Assembly (NCBI GenBank): GCA_021234155.1
Contig: JAJEKV010000241.1
Location: 246,001-310,000, forward strand
Direction of reading: 5' to 3'
From: Isoetes taiwanensis
Lineage: Eukaryota; Streptophyta; Lycopodiopsida; Isoetales; Isoetaceae
Length of the DNA: 64,000 bases
Part shown: piece by piece, positions 39,562 to 51,850 of the stretch
Layout: every line of letters starts with the position of its first letter
Position numbering within the stretch: position 1 is the first letter of the stretch
Program-made: the position numbers and the translations under genes
Notes under the pieces: model-generated
What the model saw: the letters and a program-made list of their open reading frames with translations, nothing else
Told to the model about the DNA's origin: nothing
Databases searched by the model: none

Positions 39562-42500
39562 TTCCAAGTATTAGAGGAAATGTGCAAGAGAAAATCCAAA
39601 GAAAAAGTGAGAAAGATGGTGTCTCAGGTCAAAGAGGACACTAACTTGATTTGTCTAGGATAGCATAGAGATTGTGAAGACAAGTCAACCAAGTTTAGTT
39701 AGGTCGTTGAACTTTACGATTGCAAGGCTGTATAGTTCAGTAGCCATAATTCTGAGCAGATAGCTAACTTTATAGTTAGCATAGGCTAAGGATATTCCTT
39801 TAGAAAAGAATATATACATAAAAAAATCCTTCCTCCTACCTCAGATTAGGAGGTCCCTATATTCAGTCAAAAAATGACTTAAATAGAAATTGCAACAGGG
39901 AGAGTAGGGCCCTGTTGCAACACAGGGACCCTACCCAACCCATAAAAATCTACTCTAAAGTAAAAGATGAACTTACGTGAAAGCTTTGAGAATTCCCATC
40001 ATGCCTTCCATGCTAAAAGTAAGAGGTACGACAGAACTTTGCCAAAGATCAGAAAAATGACACTGTTTGGCAAAAACAATGTCATTTGAGTTTAAGAATT
40101 CTTTTGTAGATAACCTCCTACCAAAGGAGAATTCTTCTCATAAAAACCTTTGGTGGATTGGATGATTTCTTTATCCAGCTTATAAAAAGCAATTACACAT
40201 AATAGTACAACAGACCAATCGATGAACATCATCAGTAGAGGTTCAAATGACTTTGGTTCAAATGAATTTAAGGAATAACTGACCTATAATCCAGAAATCG
40301 TACTATGATCATACTTTGGAGCTTCAATTCTTTGATTGATCTGTTGCCAATTTTGACATCCTCATCTTGAATAGTATCGTCTTTTTTCTGCAATCATAAC
40401 AGATAAGTCAGCAACACCTAAGCTCAGTCCAAGGTCCTAGGTTAAACCTAGAAACTGGGGTAACATTAAAAAACCTTTTGGTCTGTTTGCCTAAAGACAA
40501 CCAGACTTAAGTCTATTAGCCCGTATGGATCTAATAGCCTTTAACTTGCAATCCTAGATATGACTAGGTGTTTGCCATATCATAGGCCTTGAACAGAGCT
40601 ATAAAATTACACAAGATTCCAAGATAAAAAAAATTGTTATTTGACTAGCAACATACGATTTAAAAGGATTTAATACAGCAAGAATCATAACAAGTATTGC
40701 AGCATAAACCATCAAGTTTTTCAGACATATTACAACTAGCAGCAAATTGTATGGACTGATTTGGATCACTATTTCCGGGTAGAACATAACAAAAGACATT
40801 TTATTATTTCAAATAGTCAAGTAGAAGTAGAAAAAGCGATAAACTTGCTCAAAATAGCAAAGATAATCCATATAGACATTATGGCCATAGAACCCCGACC
40901 AACATAAAAATAAAGTTTTACAATTTCACCAAATATTCTCTTGCGGCTTGAGCATAATTTCGCTCCGTTTCAAACCATAACATCACCATATGCGAGGGGA
41001 TAAGTTCGGTTACACTGCATGTCAACCATTCAAGAATTAGCCTAAGAAGGGTAATCTCAAAAGGACAAACAGTAAGCAAAGAACCCATCCCGCTTTAACG
41101 CCCTTCAACATATTTAAGCAATGCAAAAACTGAAATTACGATAATAAACATAGGCAATTAGGTCTATCCCATTATGGGGCAATAAATAAAGCAAGGGCGA
41201 TATCAAGTTAACCCCGCCTTTAAGTTATCTACGGTCACTATTTAAACCCGAAGTTCAACTACTTACGTCCATGAGCAAAGCAGCAGGATCTATAGGATAG
41301 CCACGTATATTGTTCCCATGATCTTTCAACAAAACTAAGAGTGTAGTTCGGTCGCAAACCATTTCGTAGTAGCTATAGAATCGAGAAAGAACAAAGTAAG
41401 ATTTAGCCAAACTTGGCCCTGCAGACCAAATGAGGATGTGCTGGGCAAGGGGAAAGAAGCTAAAATGGCTAAAATTATAAAGAGGCCATCTCGCAGGATA
41501 AGAGAGTGGATTAACAATCCGGTTTGTATTACATTACGCAGAAATCACCTGGCAGTTCCAACACGGATAGTATCTACACATAGTATTATCATCTCTAAAG
41601 GTATGTACAACGCTCAAGATGTTTCACATAGCTACAAGAATAGGGAAAACCGGAGAGATAGCATCTTAATACTATGCTAATAATGCAGGAAACATCACTT
41701 GATTAAGCACACAACTTTAGCAATGCAAAGTTAGGAGAGGAGCTAAGAACAAATGTACAAGAGGTAATCTGTTACAAACATAGCAGAAATTACTTAATAA
41801 GCGTAAATTTCTATAATAGCTATAGGATCAAGAAAGAACAAAGTAGTTAGCCAAACCCGGCAAATGACCAAATGAGGATGTGTCGGGCAAGAGCAAAGAA
41901 GCTAAAATGGCTAAAATTATAAAGATGCCTTCTCATGAGAATGAGAGCAGATTATCATCAATGGGCTGTTATGGCATAGAAGATTTTACTGCCTAGATCC
42001 ATCAAGAAAGAAGTCAAAAAATAGATCAAAGCACTCTTATGCCCTCATATTCCAAAAGCACAAACCAATAACAAGGGGCAAACTGTCTCCTAGAGTGAAC
42101 ATAAGATCAACAAGTAGACTGAAAAGAAAATACCATAATAACAAGATCTAGGACCTATTGTATAAGAGGTAAGCATCTTGTCACAACAGGCAGAAATTAC
42201 ATAAATCATCAACCAAATGACCTTAACAAGACAAAACAAAAGCAGGGGCTAGGGATTGATGTATAAGAATTATGCAAAGCTGTTATAATGCATGAATCAG
42301 TTAACTAGAAAGCCATCGTCAATCTAGAAATAATACATGGCTGCTACAAACTCTCAAAAATTATGTTAAATGCTATGCGAGAACTCGGAATCTAAGAAAT
42401 TAAAGATCATAATATGAACACATATATCTAAAAATATGGGAAACCCTGATTCTCGCTTGGCGATTTTAGGCTCTTATGCAGTTGGATCCAGCTCTATCGC

Positions 42501-45500
42501 GATCATGGCATCAGCCCATTCAACATTATTCACGGTTTACGGAACCATCTTATCAGCAATGCATTGCACATTTTGGGCTTCCCAGGTCTTCATTCTCAAA
42601 GCTCTTGGTCGTTGTGGAGTAAAGCTCAATATCTAATAGTGTTTGGGACTGCCACAGACCATCTAGCATCAATCCCGGTCATCCATGAGGAGCCCGTGTA
42701 TGTGCCGGTGTATGTGCGGATAAAGGAAACGAAGATAGCAGGATAGAAATAGAGATGGGCTACCATATTGATCAGCAAAACGCTTCGTGAATGAACCCTA
42801 ACCCTAAGACTTATTTGCCTTGAATGATTTAGGTATGTTTTGACCAATAAAATTCAATAAGATAACTTACGAATTCACTTGCTGAATTAATTCAAATGTT
42901 TTCTCTCGGTCTCCCTTATATTAACAGTGGGGATTTGGCTATAGGCCAAGGATTTGGCAAGAGTTCCAAAAACCGAGTCTGTATAAAGGCACTAGAACCA
43001 CTGCAAAATTGAAATTGTATGGAGAAACTGGATGTCACCCAGCCAAAATATAGAGAAAATTAACAACAAGGGTCACCTATAGAATTATCCATCATTTCTT
43101 AAAAATAAGAAACCGTAGATGAAATAGGGATAAAGATGGTCAAGTATTAGAGGAAATGTGCAAGAGAAAATCCAAAGAAAAAGTGAGAAAGATGGTGTCT
43201 CAGGTCAAAGAGGACACTAACTTGATTTGTCTAGGATAGCATAGAGATTGTGAAGACAAGTCAACCAAGTTTAGTTAGGTCGTTGAACTTTACGATTGCA
43301 AGGCTGTATAGTTCAGTAGCCATAATTCTGAGCAGATAGCTAACTTTATAGTTAGCATAGGCTAAGGATATTCCTTTAGAAAAGAATATATACATGAAAA
43401 AATCCTTCCTCCTACCTCAGATTAGGAGGTCCCTATATTCAGTCAAAAAATGACTTAAATAGAAATTGCAACAGGGAGAGTAGGGCCCTGTTGCAACACA
43501 GGGACCCTACCCAACCCATAAAAATCTACTCTAAAGTAAAAGATGAACTTACGTGAAAGCTTTGAGAATTCCCATCATGCCTTCCATGCTAAAAGTAAGA
43601 GGTACGACAGAACTTTGCCAAAGATCAGAAAAATGACACTGTTTGGCAAAAACAATGTCATTTGAGTTTAAGAATTCTTTTGTAGATAACCTCCTACCAA
43701 AGGAGAATTCTTCTCATAAAAACCTTTGGTGGATTGGATGATTTCTTTATCCAGCTTATAAAAAAGCAATTACACATAATAGTACAACAGACCAATCGAT
43801 GAACATCATCAGTAGAGGTTCAAATGACTTTGGTTCAAATGAATTTAAGGAATAACTGACCTATAATCCAGAAATCGTACTATGATCATACTTTGGAGCT
43901 TCAATTCTTTGATTGATCTGTTGCCAATTTTGACATCCTCATCTTGAATAGTATCGTCTTTTTACGCAATCATAATGGATAAGTCAAGAACACCTAAGCT
44001 CGGTCCAAGGTCCTAGGTTAAACCTAGAAGGGGGGTAACATTAAAAACCTTTTGGTCTGTTTGCCTAAAGACAACCAGACTTAAGTCTATTAGCCCGTAT
44101 GGATCTAATAGCCTTTAACTTGCAGTCCTAGATATGACTAGGTGTTTGCCATATCATAGGCCTTGAACAGAGCTATAAAATTACACAAGATTCCAAGATA
44201 AAAAAAATTGTTATTTGACTAGCAACATACGATTTAAAAGGATTTAATACAGCAAGAATCATAACAAGTATTGCAGCATAAACCATCAAGTTTTTCAGAC
44301 ATATTACAACTAGCAGCAAATTGTATGGACAGATTTGGATCACTATTTCCAGGTAGAACATAACAAAAGACATTTTATTATTTCAAATAGTCAAGTAGAA
44401 GTAGAAAAAGCAGTAAACTTGCTCAAAATAGCAAAGATAATCCATATAGACATTATGGCCATAGAACCTGACCAACATAAAAATAAAGTTTTACAATTTC
44501 ACCAAATATTCTCTTGCAGCTTGAGCAATAATTTCGCTCCGTTTCAAACCATAACATCACCATATGCAGGGATAAGTTCGGTTACCTGCATGTCAACCAT
44601 TCAAGAATTAGCCTAAGAACAGCCAATAACAAGGGGCAAACTGTCTCCTAGAGTGAACATAAGATCAACAAGTGGACATCAGAAAATTATTAGAAATGAC
44701 GGCAGAAAATACCATAATAACAAGATCTAGGACCTATTGTATAAGAGGTAAGCATACTGTCACAAACAGAGCAGAAATTACATAAATCATCAACCAAATG
44801 ACCTTAACAAGACAAAACAAAACAGGGGCTAGGGATTGATGTATAAGAATTATGCAAGCTGTTATAATGCATGAATCAGTTAACTAGAAAGCCACCGTCA
44901 ATCTAGAAATAATACATGGCTGCTACAAACTCTCAAAAATTATGTTAAATGCTATGCGAGAACTCTGGAATCTAAGAAATTAAAGATCATAATATGAACA
45001 CATATATCTAAAAATATGGGAAACCTGATTCTGCTTGGCGATTTTAGGCTCTTGTACAGTTGGATCCAGCTCTATCGCAGTCATGGCATCAGCCCATTCA
45101 ACATTATTCATAGTTTCTGGAACCATCTTATCAGCAATGCATTGCACATTTTGGGCTTCCGGCAGTCTTCATTCTCAAAGCTCTTGGTCGTTGTGGAGTA
45201 AAGCTCAATATCTAATAGTGTTTGGGACTGCACAGACCATCTAGCATCAATCCGGTCATCCATGAGGAGCCGTGTATGTGCCAGTGTATGTGCCAGATAA
45301 GGAAACGAAGATAGCAGGATAGAAATAGAGATGCCGGCTACCATATTGATCAGCAAGAATCATAACAAGTATTGCAGCATAAACCATCAAGTTTTTCAGA
45401 CATATTACAACTAGCAGCAAATTGTATGGACAGATTTGGATCACTATTTCCAGGTAGAACATAACAAAAGACATTTTATTATTTCAAATAGTCAAGTAGA

Positions 45501-48500
45501 AGTAGAAAAAGCAGTAAACTTGCTCAAAATAGCAAAGATAATCCATATAGACATTATGGCCATAGAACCTGACCAACATAAAAATAAAGTTTTACAATTT
45601 CACCAAATATTCTCTTGCAGCTTGAGCAATAATTTCGCTCCGTTTCAAACCATAACATCACCATATGCAGGGATAAGTTCGGTTACCTGCATGTCAACCA
45701 TTCAAGAATTAGCCTAAGAAGGGTAATCTCAAAAGGACAAACAGGTAAGCAAAGAACCCATCCGGCTTAACGCCCTTCAACATATTTAAGCAATGCAAAA
45801 ACTGAAATTACGATAATAAACATAGGCAATTAGGTCTATCCCATTATGGGGCAATAAATAAAGCAAGGGCATATATCAAGTTAACCCTGCCTTTAAGTTA
45901 TCTTACAGTCACTATTTAAACCCAGAAGTTCAACTACTTCTGTCCATGAGCAGCAGCAGGATCTATAGGATAGCCCTGTATATTGTTCCCATGATCTTTC
46001 AACAAAACTAAGAGTGTAGTTCAGTCTGCAAACCATTTCTGTAGTAGCTATAGAATCGAGAAAGAACAAAGTAAGATTTAGCCAAACTTGGCCTGCAGCC
46101 AAATGAGGATGTGCCAGGCAAGGGGAAAGAAGCTAAAATGGCTAAAATTATAAAGAGGCCATCTCGCAGGATAAGAGAGCGGATTAACAATACTGGCTGT
46201 ATTACATTACGCAGAAATCACCTGAGCAGTTCCAACACAGATAGTATCTACACATAGTATTATCATCTCTAAAGGTATGTACAACGCTCAAGATGTTTCA
46301 CATAGCTACAAGAATAGGGAAAACCAGAGAGATAGCATCTTAATACTATGCTAATAATGCAGGAAACATCACTTGATTAAGCACACAACTTTAGCAATGC
46401 AAAGTTAGGAGAGGAGCTAAGAACAAATGTACAAGAGGTAATCTGTTACAAACATAGCAGAAATTACTTAATAAGCAGAAATTTCTATAATAGCTATAGG
46501 ATCAAGAAAGAACAAAGTAGTTAGCCAAACCTGGCAAACAGCCAAATGAGGATGTGTCAGGCAAGAGCAAAGAAGCTAAAATGGCTAAAATTATAAAGAT
46601 GCCTTCTCGCAGAATGAGAGCAGATTATCAATACTGGCTGTTATGGCATAGAAGATTTTACAGCTAGATCCATCAAGAAAGAAGTCAGAAAATAGATCAA
46701 CACTCTTATGCCCTCATATTCCAAAAAGCACAGCCAATAACAAGGGGCAAACTGTCTCCTAGAGTGAACATAAGATCAACAAGTGGACAGCAGAAAATTA
46801 TTAGAAATGACGGCAGAAAATACCATAATAACAAGATCTAGGACCTATTGTATAAGAGGTAAGCATACTGTCACAAACAGAGCAGAAATTACATAAATCA
46901 TCAACCAAATGACCTTAACAAGACAAAACAAAACAGGGGCTAGGGATTGATGTATAAGAATTATGCAAGCTGTTATAATGCATGAATCAGTTAACTAGAA
47001 AGCCATCGTCAATCTAGAAATAATACATGGCTGCTACAAACTCTCAAAAATTATGTTAAATGCTATGCGAGAACTCTGGAATCTAAGAAATTAAAGATCA
47101 TAATATGAACACATATATCTAAAAATATGGGAAACCTGATTCTGCTTGGCGATTTTAGGCTCTTGTACAGTTGGATCCAGCTCTATCGCAGTCATGGCAT
47201 CAGCCCATTCAACATTATTCACAGTTTCTGGAACCATCTTATCAGCAATGCATTGCACATTTTGGGCTTCCGGCAGTCTTCATTCTCAAAGCTCTTGGTC
47301 GTTGTGGAGTAAAGCTCAATATCTAATAGTGTTTGGGACTGCACAGACCATCTAGCATCAATCCGGTCATCCATGAGGAGCCGTGTATGTGCCAGTGTAT
47401 GTGCCAGATAAGGAAACGAAGATAGCAGGATAGAAATAGAGATGCCGGCTACCATATTGATCAGCAAAACGCTCGTGAATGAACCCTAACCCTAAGACTT
47501 ATTTGCAACGAATGATTTAGGTATGTTTTGACCAATAAAATTCAATAAGATAACTTACGAATTCACTTGCTGAATTAATTCAAATGTTTTCTCTCGGTCT
47601 CCCTTATATTAACAGTGGGGATTTGGCTATAGGCCAAGGATTTGGCAAGAGTTCCAAAAACCGAGTCTGTATAAAGGCACTAGAACCATTGCAAAATTGA
47701 AATTGTATGGAGAAACTGGATGTCACCCAGCCAAAATATAGAGAAAATTAACAACAAGGGTCACCTATAGAATTATCCATCATTTCTTAAAAATAAGAAA
47801 CCGTAGATGAAATAGGGATAAAGATGGTCAAGTATTAGAGGAAATGTGCAAGAGAAAATCCAAAGAAAAAGTGAGAAAGATGGTGTCTCAGGTCAAAGAG
47901 GACACTAACTTGATTTGTCTAGGATAGCATAGAGATTGTGAAGACAAGTCAACCAAGTTTAGTTAGGTCGTTGAACTTTACGATTGCAAGGCTGTATAGT
48001 TCAGTAGCCATAATTCTGAGCAGATAGCTAACTTTATAGTTAGCATAGGCTAAGGATATTCCTTTAGAAAAGAATATATACATAAAAAAATCCTTCCTCC
48101 TACCTCAGATTAGGAGGTCCCTATATTCAGTCAAAAAATGACTTAAATAGAAATTGCAACAGGGAGAGTAGGGCCCTGTTGCAACACTGGACCCTACCCA
48201 ACCCATAAAAAATCTACTCTAAAGTAAAAGATGAACTTACGTGAAAGCTTTGAGAATTCCCATCATGCCTTCCATGCTAAAAGTAAGAGGTACGACAGAA
48301 CTTTGCCAAAGATCAGAAAAATGACACTGTTTGGCAAAAACAATGTCATTTGAGTTTAAGAATTCTTTTGTAGATAACCTCCTACCAAAGGAGAATTCTT
48401 CTCATAAAAACCTTTGGTGGATTGGATGATTTCTTTATCCAGCTTATAAAAAAGCAATTACACATAATAGTACAACAGACCAATCGATGAACATCATCAG

Positions 48501-51500
48501 TAGAGGTTCAAATGACTTTGGTTCAAATGAATTTAAGGAATAACTGACCTATAATCCAGAAATCGTACTATGATCATACTTTGGAGCTTCAATTCTTTGA
48601 TTGATCTGTTGCCAATTTTGACATCCTCATCTTGAATAGTATCGTCTTTTTTCTGCAATCATAACAGATAAGTCAGCAACACCTAAGCTCAGTCCAAGGT
48701 CCTAGGTTAAACCTAGAAACTGGGGTAACATTAAAAAACCTTTTGGTCTGTTTGCCTAAAGACAACCAGACTTAAGTCTATTAGCCCGTATGGATCTAAT
48801 AGCCTTTAACTTGCAGTCCTAGATATGACTAGGTGTTTGCCATATCATAGGCCTTGAACAGAGCTATAAAATTACACAAGATTCCAAGATAAAAAAAATT
48901 GTTATTTGACTAGCAACATACGATTTAAAAGGATTTAATACAGCAAGAATCATAACAAGTATTGCAGCATAAACCATCAAGTTTTTCAGACATATTACAA
49001 CTAGCAGCAAATTGTATGGACAGATTTGGATCACTATTTCCAGGTAGAACATAACAAAAGACATTTTATTATTTCAAATAGTCAAGTAGAAGTAGAAAAA
49101 GCAGTAAACTTGCTCAAAATAGCAAAGATAATCCATATAGACATTATGGCCATAGAACCTGACCAACATAAAAATAAAGTTTTACAATTTCACCAAATAT
49201 TCTCTTGCAGCTTGAGCAATAATTTCGCTCCGTTTCAAACCATAACATCACCATATGCAGGGATAAGTTCGGTTACCTGCATGTCAACCATTCAAGAATT
49301 AGCCTAAGAAGGGTAATCTCAAAAGGACAAACAGGTAAGCAAAGAACCCATCCGAAACTTAGCCCTTCAACATATTTAAGCAATGCAAAACCTGAAATTA
49401 CGATAATAAACATAGGCAATTAGGTCTATCCCATTATGGGGCAATAAATAAAGCAAGGGCATATATCAAGTTAACCCCGCCTTTAAGTTATCTTATCACT
49501 ATTTAAACCCGGAAGTTCAACTACTTACGTCCATGAGCAAGCAGCTAGGATCTATAGGATAGCCACAGATATTGTTCCCATGATCTTTCAACAAAACTAA
49601 GAGTGTAGTTCATTCAAGCAAACCATTTTTCGTAGTAGCTATAGAATCGAGAAAGAACAAAGTAAGATTTAGCCAAACTTGGCCTGCAGCCAAATGAGGA
49701 TGTGCCGGGCAAGGGGAAAGAAGCTAAAATGGCTAAAATTATAAAGAGGCCATCTCGCGGGGATAAGAGAGCGGATTAACAATCTTGGGTTGTATTACAT
49801 TACGCAGAAATCACTGGCGGTTCCAACACGGATAGTATCTACACATAGTATTATCATCTCTAAAGGTATGTACAACGCTCAAGATGTTTCACATAGCTAC
49901 AAGAATAGGGAAAACCGGAGAGATAGCATCTTAATACTATGCTAATAATGCAGGAAACATCACTTGATTAAGCACACAACTTTAGCAATGCAAAGTTAGG
50001 AGAGGAGCTAAGAACAAATGTACAAGAGGTAATCTGTTTACAAACATAGCAGAAATTACTTAATAAGCGAGAAATTTCTATAATAGCTATAGGATCAAGA
50101 AAGAACAAAGTAGTTAGCCAAACCGGCAAACAACCAAATGAGGATGTGTCGGGGCAAGAGCAAAGAAGCTAAAATGGCTAAAATTATAAAGATGCCTTCT
50201 CATGAGAATGAGAGCAGATTATCAATCTTGGCTGTTATGGCATAGAAGATTTTCTGACTAGATCCATCAAGAAAGAAGTCAGAAAATAGATCAACACTCT
50301 TATGCCCTCATATTCCAAAAAGCAATGCCCAATAACAAGGGGCAAAAACTGTCTCCTAGAGTGAACATAAGATCAACAAGTGGACAGCAGAAAATTATTA
50401 GAAATGACGGCAGAGAAAATACCATAATAACAAGATCTAGGACCTATTGTATAAGAGGTAAGCATCTTGTCACAAACAGAGCAGAAATTACATAAATCAT
50501 CAACCAAATGACCTTAACAAGACAAAACAAAACAAAAGCGAGGGGCTAGGGATTGATGTATAAGAATTATGCAAAGCTGTTATAATGCATGAATCGAGTT
50601 AACTAGAAAAGCCATCGTCAATCTAGAAATAATACATGGCTGCTACAAACTCTCAAAAATTATGTTAAATGCTATGCGAGAACTACGGAATCTAAGAAAT
50701 TAAAGATCATAATATGAACACATATATCTAAAAATATGGGAAACCTGATTACGCTTGGCGATTTTAGGCTCTTATGCTGATTGGATCCGGCTCTATCACG
50801 ATCATGGCATCAGCCCATTCAACATTATTCACAGTTTACGGAACCATCTTATCAGCAATGCATTGCACACATTTTGGGCTTCCGGCAGTCTTCATTCTCA
50901 AAGCTCTTGGTCGTTGTGGAGTAAAGCTCAATATCTAATAGTGTTTGGGACTGCACTGAGACCATCTAGCATCAATCCGGTCATCCATGAGGAGCCGTGT
51001 ATGTGCGGTGTATGTGCGGATAAGGAAACGAAGATAGCGGGATAGAAATAGAGATGCTTAGGCTACCATATTGATCAACAAAACGCTCGTGAATGAACCC
51101 TAACCCTAAGACTTATTTGCAACGAATGATTTAGGTATGTTTTGACCAATAAAATTCAATAAGATAACTTACGAATTCACTTGCTGAATTAATTCAAATG
51201 TTTTCTCTCGGTCTCCCTTATATTAACAGTGGGGATTTGGCTATAGGCCAAGGATTTGGCAAGAGTTCCAAAAACCGAGTCTGTATAAAGGCACTAGAAC
51301 CATTGCAAAATTGAAATTGTATGGAGAAACTGGATGTCACCCAGCCAAAATATAGAGAAAATTAACAACAAGGGTCACCTATAGAATTATCCATCATTTC
51401 TTAAAAATAAGAAACCGTAGATGAAATAGGGATAAAGATGGTCAAGTATTAGAGGAAATGTGCAAGAGAAAATCCAAAGAAAAAGTGAGAAAGATGGTGT

Positions 51501-51698
51501 CTCAGGTCAAAGAGGACACTAACTTGATTTGTCTAGGATAGCATAGAGATTGTGAAGACAAGTCAACCAAGTTTAGTTAGGTCGTTGAACTTTACGATTG
51601 CAAGGCTGTATAGTTCAGTAGCCATAATTCTGAGCAGATAGCTAACTTTATAGTTAGCATAGGCTAAGGATATTCCTTTAGAAAAGAATATATACATT
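39562..51698. repeat. Tandem array of 3.6-kb units (about 3.3 units, one rearranged)
   Basis: The start phrase CAAGTATTAGAGGAAATGTG recurs at 39,562, 43,141, 47,829 and 51,443. Unit 1 is 3,580 bp and unit 3 is 3,614 bp. Unit 2 (43,141-47,828) is composite: it skips about 1 kb at 44,620, runs to 45,352, then jumps back to sequence equivalent to 40,682 and reads through again. Unit 4 is a stub of 256 bp. Copies are nearly identical apart from patches with altered CAG/CTG. Each full unit contains a family-H hairpin, a family-C repeat, and short exon-like minus-strand pieces (for example RSIKELKLQSMIIVRFLDYR near 40,290-40,380, and GNNIRGYPIDPAALLMD ending at a GT donor near 41,272). I could not tie these to a known gene. 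Confidence 0.95.
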
Positions 51699-51699
51699 A

Positions 51700-51850
51700 A
51701 AATAAAAAAAAAAAAAAAAAAATGCCTTAAGTCTTTCTAAAAGACTTTTAACCTTACCATCCTAATCTGCAGATTAAGGACTTAAAGGTTCAATAAGCAG
51801 CCCTAAAGAGAACAGGTGCAACTCTCTTTAGGCCAAGATTTGGATACAAT
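51700..51850. repeat. A-run plus family-C-like repeat at right edge of the array
   Basis: A long A-run (about 51,702-51,721) is followed by pyrimidine-rich text and 'cagccctaaagagaacaggt', related to 'cagccccaaaagaaaacagg' in segment A (22,430). It interrupts the last array unit exactly at the position where other units continue 'aaaaaaatccttcctcc'. Confidence 0.65.

Noticed and set aside
42436-51045. Small open frames repeated in each unit of the 3.6-kb array (about 60-96 codons)
   Set aside because: They recur only because the DNA is duplicated, and they shift or break between units without sign of selection.
39562-51698. LTR retrotransposon or rDNA-like array
   Set aside because: No gag/pol, no LTR boundaries (TG...CA with primer site) and no rRNA-like sequence; units are simply head-to-tail.
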